Under the pieces are notes generated by a model. That model was not told where the DNA came from. It did not search any database and saw nothing but the letters and a program-made list of their open reading frames with translations. A program made the translations under genes and the position numbers. 64,000 nucleotides of DNA from NCBI RefSeq assembly GCF_018035235.1, contig NZ_WPCV01000002.1:310001-374000 (forward strand), read 5' to 3'. Source of the DNA: Citrobacter sp. On2M (lineage in GTDB: Bacteria > Pseudomonadota > Gammaproteobacteria > Enterobacterales > Enterobacteriaceae). How positions within the stretch are numbered: the first letter of the stretch is position 1; every line of letters starts with the position of its first letter. Below are positions 8,501 through 14,032 of the stretch, one piece after another.

Positions 8501-8767
8501 CAGCCAGGAGCAGAAAGTTTTATTGCTTTCATAGAGATCGGAGGCGGGCAGGGTGGTGAACTGTTTGATCAGCCGCTGGATCTCCTCTTCGGTGATGCCG
8601 TCGGCCTGATAGCGCGCGGCGAGGTAGTGGCGAAGATCGTCTTCGATAATCACCTGATCGAGGCTGGAACGCGGCACATTATCGCCGATCAGGTGCTGAT
8701 AGCCCTGATCCTGTAACAGTTCAATTATCGCCTGTTCTAACTTCGCTTCACTGAATGAGAGATGCAT
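5501..8767 (-). CDS. hsdR: Type I restriction enzyme, restriction/translocation subunit HsdR
   Basis: 1088 residues from the ATG at 8767 (MHLSFSEAKLEQAIIE), which has GGAGCGAG just upstream; extending to 8854 would read through a hairpin. The N-terminal nuclease domain shows the PD-(D/E)XK pattern (PDAILYINGLPLVVFEFKSA). The SF2 translocase has Walker A 'FGATGCGKSYT', the DEAH box 'ISDEAHRSQ' and 'FTGTPID'. A long helical C-terminus probably binds the methylase core. HsdR cleaves DNA distant from the recognition site after ATP-driven translocation. It is the last gene of an M-S-R operon, unlike K-12 where hsdR precedes hsdM-hsdS and has its own promoter. Confidence 0.93.
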   Translation of the reverse strand: MHLSFSEAKLEQAIIELLQDQGYQHLIGDNVPRSSLDQVIIEDDLRHYLAARYQADGITEEEIQRLIKQFTTLPASDLYESNKTFCSWLANGFLFKRDDRQQKDLYIELLDTRHLPAALRELFDTEEVPLQQAAETPAGYYLTQPLNRVKIVNQLTITGKENQPRIPDAILYINGLPLVVFEFKSAVREQEANIGDAYKQLCTRYRRDIPQLFVYNALCIISDGVNNRMGNLFAPYEYFYSWRKVTGNENREQDGIPSLHSMIQGLFQPVRLLDVIKNFICFPDKAKHEVKICCRYPQYYAARKLYYSIERARKPFGDGKGGTYFGATGCGKSYTMQFLTRLLMKSVEFASPTIVLITDRTDLDDQLSAQMCNAKNYIGDDTVVPVTSRDDLREKLAGRNSGGVFLTTIHKFTEDTELLSGRSNIICISDEAHRSQVNLDQKVIVDKESGKVRKTYGFAKYLHDSLPQATYVGFTGTPIDATMEVFGNIIDSYTMTESVQDEITVRIVYEGRAAKVILDAGKLEEVEKYYEECANAGTNEWQIDESKKASATMNAILGDEDRLKALAEDFAKHYEKRVAEGSTVKGKAMFVCASREIAWDFYRQLKDFRPAWFEVKQAPDGVELTEQEEKDLPPSEMVKMVMTRGKDDDAKLYELLGSKEYRKELDKQFKNAKSNFKIAIVVDMWLTGFDVPELDTIYIDKPLQKHNLIQTISRVNRKLEGKSKGLVVDYIGIKRQMNQALAMYSRIDATNFEDIQQSVIEVKNHLDLLAQVFHEFDSRPYFSGEPQAQLACLNLAAEFVLRTQKLERRFMGLVKRLKAAYDVCCGSEALSQAERDHIHFYIAVRSIVFKLTKGDAPDVTQMNARVREMIAEALKADGVEELFFLGDKKAESIDIFDDDYLARINKIKLPATKIQLLQKLLEKAISDFKQINQLQGINFTRRFQSIMDKYNERREDDVLNGEEFDHFSQEMTDIIYDIKTEMGTYAEMGIDIEEKAFYDILAHMRDKYQFTYEEDKMLALAKEMKAVVDNTSKYPDWSKRDDIKAKLKVELILLLHKHKFPPVANDDVYMGVLAQAENFKLHQINTVH

Positions 8768-8832
8768 ATCTCGCTCCGGCCCTGGCTGATTTCTGGTAAG
8801 AGTTCCTGTAACAGAGAAAACCTTAACAGAAA

Positions 8833-8852
8833 GCCCCTGATTTTTCAGGGGC
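8833..8852 (-). terminator. Perfect hairpin between hsdS and hsdR (attenuator-like)
   Basis: On the minus strand GCCCCTGA-N4-TCAGGGGC forms a perfect 8-bp stem, 8 bp after the hsdS stop and 65 bp before the hsdR start, followed by TTTCTGTT. The T-run is weak, so it may act as a leaky terminator or RNA stabiliser that lowers HsdR relative to HsdM and HsdS. This is an inference. Confidence 0.5.
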
Positions 8853-8860
8853 AAAATGCG

Positions 8861-10276
8861 TTATGCGGGTTCGGTTTGAGCTACTAAATCTGGCAGATCC
8901 TCCAGGGAGAGCTCGCCGGAGATGAGTTTGGGGAGCAGGGTGTCGCGGAGGGCGGTTAATGCGTTTATTTGTTCTGTATTGCTCACTACTTTTCCAAAGT
9001 GTTGGTGAGCTAATCGTGTAAATTCATCTACTATATTTTTAGACGGGATAACTAAACTAATAGTTTTAAAGGCGCCTTTGCTAATTTCTGCAAATGTCGT
9101 TCCTCCTGCCATACCTTTGATATCATCCATAATATTTTCAAGCCAGTAGATAATATATTCTGGTGATAAATTTTTAGATGAAGGAATAGCTATATACCCT
9201 TGGTTTATAGCCATAGGCGTTTTAGCAAGTGCTAAATATCCTATTGGTGCTCGCGATGACATCAAAACTGTATCAGTCGGTAATAAACCAGATGATATTT
9301 TTTTCAAACCTAACTCTGTAATTTTTTTGCTGGTATCCAATAATACTTTACTATCATTACCTGTTAAGTCTTTAGGTGATGTCCAATGAATAGTGCCGTT
9401 TTCCCAAAAATCTGCATTTGAAGTACTTGGTGTTGAGCCACCTTTAACAACTAATTCGTCGCCAGCAGTGGATATTTTCCAACCTTTTGGCACCCAACCC
9501 AACTCTGTTTCTTCAAATTCCGCCGGGAACAGAGCACGAATATCCGCCGGAAGTGGTTTGAAATCTGCACTATTGCGTACTTTTTGACGCAGTTCGGCGC
9601 GGGATTGCATCGCTTCCGGGATTGAGTTTCCCGCGTCCAGCGCGTTATCAATCACCGGGTCGAAATCTACAAACCAGGATTTGAACAGGGTTTGGGATAT
9701 TTGTTCTAGGGTTTTATTAATAGCGTTACTATTAATTATTCGATCGTTAATTTCATCCAGTATCTTTGCCATTTCACATTGCAAATGATATTCAGGATAG
9801 GGAATTAATATTGACTGAATAACTGCAGGGCTTAGGTTTGGTTGTCCGCTTCCCGAAGCATTGTTAAACAATATGTTTTGATACTGCTTAGTTGTTAAAA
9901 TATAATATAAATAGCTAATATTGAGTTTTTTTTCATCGGCAATGAATTTACCTACACGTTGATTTAGATAGGGGACTTTATCTCCATCAAAGGATAAGCG
10001 ACCAACTCTCCCAACACTGCCTTGCCCGGTCATTGCGATTAGTACATCACCATTATTTAATCTGAATTTATTTAGACCTTCAACTGTTTTGGAAGTAACG
10101 CATTGACTATCTTCAAGAGTAACAAACCCGTCTTGAATATTTTTAATCTTAATAACAGGATATCCAATATCTGTAAAATCTTTACTCTTAAATGCATAAC
10201 CGGATATGAAAGTACATCCATCAGAAACCGGGGCTAGAGGAAATTTAGTTTTTCCTAATGGGGAATTATAAACCAT
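8861..10276 (-). CDS. hsdS: Type I restriction-modification specificity subunit HsdS
   Basis: 471 residues with two target-recognition domains, at about residues 1-165 and 265-430. Each is followed by a conserved helical spacer ('LEQISQTLFKSWFVDFDP' after the first, 'NALTALRDTLLPKLISGELS' after the second). The two TRDs dictate the bipartite DNA target; the target cannot be read from sequence. DNA coding for both TRDs (about 9000-9450 and 9720-10250) is markedly AT-rich compared with the central spacer and hsdM, the usual sign of TRD exchange between strains. The start overlaps the end of hsdM by 11 bp. Confidence 0.93.
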   Translation of the reverse strand: MVYNSPLGKTKFPLAPVSDGCTFISGYAFKSKDFTDIGYPVIKIKNIQDGFVTLEDSQCVTSKTVEGLNKFRLNNGDVLIAMTGQGSVGRVGRLSFDGDKVPYLNQRVGKFIADEKKLNISYLYYILTTKQYQNILFNNASGSGQPNLSPAVIQSILIPYPEYHLQCEMAKILDEINDRIINSNAINKTLEQISQTLFKSWFVDFDPVIDNALDAGNSIPEAMQSRAELRQKVRNSADFKPLPADIRALFPAEFEETELGWVPKGWKISTAGDELVVKGGSTPSTSNADFWENGTIHWTSPKDLTGNDSKVLLDTSKKITELGLKKISSGLLPTDTVLMSSRAPIGYLALAKTPMAINQGYIAIPSSKNLSPEYIIYWLENIMDDIKGMAGGTTFAEISKGAFKTISLVIPSKNIVDEFTRLAHQHFGKVVSNTEQINALTALRDTLLPKLISGELSLEDLPDLVAQTEPA

Positions 10277-11885
10277 AACCCAGCGCCTCCAGGTTCTGGC
10301 GAATGGCTTTATCCAGTTCTTCCGCCTGCTTCATTTGTTCAAATAACGTCTTCGACAATTCACGCATTTTGGTTTCAAACGCCACGCCGTCGTCTTCCTG
10401 CTCGGTGGCACCGACATAACGGCCCGGCGTCAGCACAGAGTCGTTTGCCTTGATCTCTGCAATGGTCGCGACTTTGCAGAACCCGGCCCGATCGTCGTAC
10501 TGCGCCAGCTTGCTGTCGCCGCGCTTCACGCGTTCAGCCAGCTCTTCCGGCGTGCTGCGCCATGCATGGTAGGTGTCGGCGATGGTGGCGATATCGTCTG
10601 CCGTCAGCTCTAAAGTGGTGCGATCTATCTTAGTGCCGAGGTTACGCGCGTCGATAAACAGCGTTTCGCCCTGACGGTTGCGATAGCCTTTGGCCGGATC
10701 GGCTGCCTTCGATTTGGTCATAAACCACAGGCACACCGGGATCTGGGTGGTGTAGAACAACTGGCCGGGCAGGGCAATCATGCAGTCGATTAGATCGTTT
10801 TCGATCATCTGCGCGCGGATCTCGCCTTCGCCGCTGGTGTTGGAGCTCATTGAGCCGTTCGCCAGCACAAAACCAGCGGTACCGTTTGCCGACAGCTTGG
10901 AGAGCATATGCAAAATCCAGCCGTAGTTGGCGTTGCCGGTTGGCGGCGTGCGGTAGCCGGCAAAGCGCGGGTCTTTGGTCAGCTCGGCGTCGTTACGCCA
11001 GTCTTTCAGGTTAAACGGCGGGTTGGCCAGGATATAGTCGGCTTTCAGGTCCGGGTGCTGATCGCTGAAAAAGGTATCCGCCGGGCGCTCGCCGAGGTTG
11101 GCGGAGAGGCCGCGAATGGCGAGGTTCATCTTCGCCAGCTTGTAGGTGGTGGCCGTCAGTTCCTGGCCGTACAGGGCGATATCGCGGCTTTTCCCCTGAT
11201 GGCTTTCAACAAACTTCACCGACTGGACAAACATCCCCGCCGAGCCGCAGCACGGGTCATAAATTTTGCCCTGAAACGGTTCGAGCATTTCGGTCAGCAG
11301 CGTCACCACGCATTTTGGCGTATAGAACTCACCACCGCCTTTACCTTCGGTGGCGGCAAACTTGCCGAGGAAGTATTCGTACACGCGACCGACCAGGTCT
11401 TCTTTCGACAGCGCTTCCACGTCAGTTTCATGGGCCAGCGTTTCGATGTTGTCGATGGTATCGATCAGAGACGCCAGCTTCTTGGTTTCCAGATTCTGAC
11501 GGCTGAAGTAGTTGTCCGGCAGCGCGCCTTTTAGCGTCGGGTTGCGCTTCTCAATGGTTGAGAGCGCGGTATCAATGCGTACGGCAATATCATCCTGCTT
11601 GGCGTGCTGCTTGATGAACGACCAGCGCGCCTCTTCCGGCAGATAGAAGATGTTGTCCTGCTGATAGAAGACTTCCATTTCGAGGAAATCACCCTGGCCC
11701 TCGTCTTTCATCTTCTGACGGCGGGCTTCAAACTTATCGCTGATAAATTTGAGGAACACGAGGCTCAACACCACGTGTTTGTACTCGGAGGATTCAACGC
11801 TGCCGCGAAGCTGGTTCGCGGTATCCCATAATGTGTCTTCAAAGCCTTTCTTTGCTTTGGCTTTTTTCGTTGGTGCTTTGGCCAT
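10266..11885 (-). CDS. hsdM: Type I DNA adenine methyltransferase subunit HsdM
   Basis: 539 residues from the ATG at 11885 (MAKAPTKKAKAKKGF, a lysine-rich tail). An N-terminal HsdM_N helical domain is at ~15-150. The N6-adenine methyltransferase core has the SAM-binding motif 'DPCCGSAGMFVQS' and the catalytic 'NPPF'. A C-terminal helix region probably contacts HsdS. With two HsdS-bound copies it forms the M2S1 methylase that protects host DNA. It is first gene of the hsdMSR operon. I cannot place it firmly in family IA-IE. The M-S-R order is not that of K-12. Confidence 0.93.
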   Translation of the reverse strand: MAKAPTKKAKAKKGFEDTLWDTANQLRGSVESSEYKHVVLSLVFLKFISDKFEARRQKMKDEGQGDFLEMEVFYQQDNIFYLPEEARWSFIKQHAKQDDIAVRIDTALSTIEKRNPTLKGALPDNYFSRQNLETKKLASLIDTIDNIETLAHETDVEALSKEDLVGRVYEYFLGKFAATEGKGGGEFYTPKCVVTLLTEMLEPFQGKIYDPCCGSAGMFVQSVKFVESHQGKSRDIALYGQELTATTYKLAKMNLAIRGLSANLGERPADTFFSDQHPDLKADYILANPPFNLKDWRNDAELTKDPRFAGYRTPPTGNANYGWILHMLSKLSANGTAGFVLANGSMSSNTSGEGEIRAQMIENDLIDCMIALPGQLFYTTQIPVCLWFMTKSKAADPAKGYRNRQGETLFIDARNLGTKIDRTTLELTADDIATIADTYHAWRSTPEELAERVKRGDSKLAQYDDRAGFCKVATIAEIKANDSVLTPGRYVGATEQEDDGVAFETKMRELSKTLFEQMKQAEELDKAIRQNLEALGYGL

Positions 11886-11950
11886 GATGAACTCAATCAG
11901 GAAAAATTTGGGGGCTATTGTAGCGATAAAAGCGGCGAAATTCGCCCCCC

Positions 11951-12097
11951 TCACTCAATCTCCAGCTCATCAAACAGCGGTAAATCCACATTCTGCAACG
12001 CTTAACACGGATCGCTTTTTCGTGCCGGTGGCGCTTTTCCTGGCCTGGTTTGTCCGGCATCGGTGATGCGATAGCTCATGCCTTTACGGTTAACCAT
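11951..12097 (-). pseudogene. Degraded 3' end of an unknown gene upstream of hsdM
   Basis: Read on the minus strand, one frame from 12097 gives protein-like sequence (NRKGMSYRITDAGQTRPGK...ARKKRS). A second frame, one shift later, ends at 11951 with LQNVDLPLFDELEIE and a stop. The two pieces look like the C-terminus of one protein broken by a frameshift or deletion; the left end abuts a REP element. In K-12 the mrr gene lies in this interval, but I do not see Mrr motifs. Identity unknown. Confidence 0.35.
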
Positions 12098-12102
12098 CCT
12101 CT

Positions 12103-12134
12103 GCCGGATGGCGGCTGCGCCTTATCCGGCCTAC
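12103..12134. repeat. REP-type palindromic unit
   Basis: GCCGGATGGCGGCTGCGCC...TTATCCGGCCTAC is nearly identical to the unit at 4860. It lies in the 357-bp stretch between hsdM and the brnT remnant. That stretch otherwise holds the hsdM 5' region, the degraded gene end and the brn promoter. Confidence 0.8.
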
Positions 12135-12199
12135 TAAAGTTCATCCTATCAACAGCAAATGTGATGTTATTTCCAACAATTTCGCTATAATCATAAGAT

Positions 12200-12229
12200 A
12201 ATTGTAGATACATTTTTGTATATACAATT
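12200..12229 (+). promoter_or_regulatory. BrnA operator-like inverted repeat
   Basis: AATTGTAGATACA and TGTATATACAATT form a 13-bp inverted repeat (one mismatch) around a TTTT spacer, ending 13 bp before the brnT start. BrnA antitoxins autorepress by binding inverted repeats in their own promoter, so this is the expected operator. Confidence 0.6.
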
Positions 12230-12242
12230 AGGGATGAAATAC

Positions 12243-12314
12243 ATGCCAATAGAGTTTGAATGGGATGCAAACAAGGCACAAAGCAACCTGAGGAATCATT
12301 ATGAACATGGTTAA
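12243..12314 (+). pseudogene. brnT: brnT toxin gene reduced to 23 codons by internal deletion
   Basis: The frame begins MPIEFEWDANKAQSNLRNH and stops after YEHG. The start is the canonical BrnT N-terminus (FEWD..KA..N). The tail resembles the extreme C-terminus of the ~90-residue family (…YEHG). The centre, which holds the RNase fold and catalytic residues, is missing. The stop still overlaps the brnA start as in intact brnTA loci. This is best read as an in-frame internal deletion leaving both ends. The toxin cannot be functional. Confidence 0.75.
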
Positions 12315-12603
12315 GCATAAACGCGGCAGCATATCTGCGCTGAGTGCTCAGCATAAGGCTGAACTGAAAGCGCTGGCGAATAAACCGGACGATGATATCG
12401 ATTACAGTGACATTCCCGTGACCGAAGATAAGCAGTGGTCAGAGGCCACACGCGGTAAGTTTTTCCGTCCGTTAAAAACGCAGGCCTCGGTGCGTATTGA
12501 TGCCGATGTGATGGAGTGGCTGAAACGTCCAGGAAAAGGATATCAGACGCGCCTTAATGCCATTTTGCGCGAAGCGATGCTGCGCGAGCAAAATAAGAAA
12601 TAG
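12301..12603 (+). CDS. brnA: BrnA-family antitoxin (DUF4415), orphaned
   Basis: 100 residues (or 98 from the second ATG at 12307, which could equally be used). The C-terminal half is a ribbon-helix-helix DNA-binding domain (ASVRIDADVMEWLKRPGKGY, then QTRLNAILREAM). The N-terminal half is the toxin-binding arm (DDDIDYSDIPVTEDKQW). BrnA neutralises the RNase BrnT and represses its own operon. The frame is intact although its toxin is not, so it survives as an orphan antitoxin/repressor. Confidence 0.88.
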   Translation: MNMVKHKRGSISALSAQHKAELKALANKPDDDIDYSDIPVTEDKQWSEATRGKFFRPLKTQASVRIDADVMEWLKRPGKGYQTRLNAILREAMLREQNKK

Positions 12604-12627
12604 TCAGAATATACTGGGGCAGTGAAT

Positions 12628-12659
12628 GCCGGATGGCGGCGGCGCCTTATCCGGCCTAC
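12628..12659. repeat. REP-type palindromic unit
   Basis: GCCGGATGGCGGCGGCGCC...TTATCCGGCCTAC lies between brnA and the convergent yjiA. Together with the copy at 12103 it brackets the brn remnant. Confidence 0.8.
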
Positions 12660-12666
12660 GAAAAAT

Positions 12667-13623
12667 CTACTTCTTCAACCTCGCAAACGCGGCTCTGATC
12701 TCGTCTTCCGGCAGGTTAATGCCGATAAACACCAGTTGGCTGTACGGTTGTTCGTCGCCCCACGGGCGGTCCCAGTCGGCGCTGTACAGGCGCTGGACGC
12801 CCTGGAACAGCAGGCGGTTTGGCTCGCCTTCAATCCACAGCATACCTTTGTAGCGCAGCAGCTTCTCAGCGGATTCCAGCAGCAGGTTTTCCATCACTCG
12901 GGACACGTCGCTGATGTTCACCGGGTAATCCAGCTCGACGACGATCGAGGAGATATCGTTTTGCTTGTCGGCGATAAAGTGGAAGCGCGGTTTGGCGCTG
13001 ACCACGTTCTCTTCCAGCATGAAACCGTTGGTGTCGAACAGCAGAGAGAGGTCGATATCGCCATGCGTGACGGTATACACCGGGGCGCGGGCGTTGATGC
13101 GCGCCAGGCGCTCACGCAGTTTTTCGCTTTCGCCTGCCACATCGGTTTTGGTCAGCAGGATGCGGTCGGCGTAGCCCACCTGAGACTGGGCAATGGTGAA
13201 CTGGTTCATCTGCTCGTCGGCATGCACCGCGTCAACCAGCGCAATCACGCCGTCCAGCAGGTAGCGTTCGCAAATTACTTCATGGGAGAAAAAGGTCTGA
13301 ATAATCGGACCGGGATCGGCCATGCCGGTGCATTCGATCACCAGACGGTCGAAATTGATGGTGCCTTTGTCGAGGTTGTCGAGCAGATCGAGCAACGCGT
13401 CTTCCAGTTCGCTCGAACGGGTGCAGCAGATGCAGCCGTTGGTCAGGGTTTTGATCTGTGTTGCGCGATCGCCAATCAGCTGATCGTCCACCGAGACTTC
13501 GCCGAATTCGTTTTCGATAACGGCAATCTTGTAACCGTGCTGCTCGTTAAGAATATGGCGCAGCAGGGTAGTTTTACCCGCGCCAAGAAAACCGGTGAGT
13601 AGGGTAACTGCAATCGGGGTCAT
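12667..13623 (-). CDS. yjiA: YjiA, COG0523 (CobW-like) metal-linked GTPase
   Basis: 318 residues. G1/Walker A 'GFLGAGKTTLL' is at the N-terminus, followed by the COG0523 metal-site motif CxCC ('NGCICC', ~residue 64). Other elements are 'VIECTGMADP' and the guanine-specificity region 'LLTKTDVAG'. A CobW C-terminal domain follows from ~220. Family members act as metallochaperones or insertases, and E. coli YjiA binds zinc and other transition metals. It is the last gene of btsT-yjiX-yjiA, 12 bp after yjiX. Confidence 0.93.
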   Translation of the reverse strand: MTPIAVTLLTGFLGAGKTTLLRHILNEQHGYKIAVIENEFGEVSVDDQLIGDRATQIKTLTNGCICCTRSSELEDALLDLLDNLDKGTINFDRLVIECTGMADPGPIIQTFFSHEVICERYLLDGVIALVDAVHADEQMNQFTIAQSQVGYADRILLTKTDVAGESEKLRERLARINARAPVYTVTHGDIDLSLLFDTNGFMLEENVVSAKPRFHFIADKQNDISSIVVELDYPVNISDVSRVMENLLLESAEKLLRYKGMLWIEGEPNRLLFQGVQRLYSADWDRPWGDEQPYSQLVFIGINLPEDEIRAAFARLKK

Positions 13624-13635
13624 TCACTTCTCCTT

Positions 13636-13830
13636 CTAACAGCAACTGCTTCCGCCGCTACCGTAGCGGGCTTCCTGGCGCTCGCGGAAGAATTCTTCGT
13701 AGGTCATGTACGGCTTATCGGGATGGTTGGTCTTCATGTGCTCGACGTAGTTGTCGTAGTCCGGAATGCCAATCAGCATCTTCGCCGCCTGACCGAGATA
13801 CTTTTTTGCCTGACCTAAAGTACCAAACAT
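13636..13830 (-). CDS. yjiX: YjiX, small YbdD/YjiX-family protein
   Basis: 64 residues starting [14 protein letters not shown] and ending in a Cys-Cys pair. The family (DUF466) is paired with CstA/BtsT pyruvate or peptide transporters, as here, where it follows btsT. The start at 13830 matches the conserved family N-terminus; the frame is open further upstream but without similarity. Its role is not settled; co-occurrence suggests it assists or tunes the transporter. Confidence 0.9.
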   Translation of the reverse strand: MFGTLGQAKKYLGQAAKMLIGIPDYDNYVEHMKTNHPDKPYMTYEEFFRERQEARYGSGGSSCC

Positions 13831-13888
13831 AAAACGCCCCGGATATATGTTGAGCTCGTAGATGCAGGCTATTTCACTTGCCATTTTG

Positions 13889-13957
13889 ACCGCGGGCAGT
13901 GCTCGCAATCCTCACGTACAGCGTGTACGCTCCGGTTGCTGCGCGCTGTCCGCGGCC
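13889..13957. repeat. Long imperfect palindrome between btsT and yjiX
   Basis: The left arm (ACCGCGGGCAG...ACGTACA) and right arm (TGTACGCTCC...GTCCGCGGC) pair over about 30 bp, with a few mismatches, around GCG. It looks like a known type of enterobacterial intergenic hairpin, but I cannot name the family. Being inside the btsT-yjiX transcript, it could cut expression of yjiX-yjiA relative to btsT. Confidence 0.5.
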
Positions 13958-14000
13958 AAACTGACTGCGCCAATTACGCCTGCGGCACTAAGTGATGTAG

Positions 14001-14026
14001 GCCGGGAGCGCAGCGCGCCACCCGGC
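14001..14026. repeat. REP-like hairpin after btsT
   Basis: GCCGGG...CCCGGC, a short palindrome 6 bp beyond the btsT stop. There is no T-run on the minus strand. It is probably an mRNA-end or stabilising structure. Confidence 0.4.
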
Positions 14027-14032
14027 TTCAGG

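Noticed and set aside
12622-13602. Plus-strand 326-residue frame opposite yjiA
   Set aside because: Antisense shadow of a conserved GTPase gene and starts in a REP.
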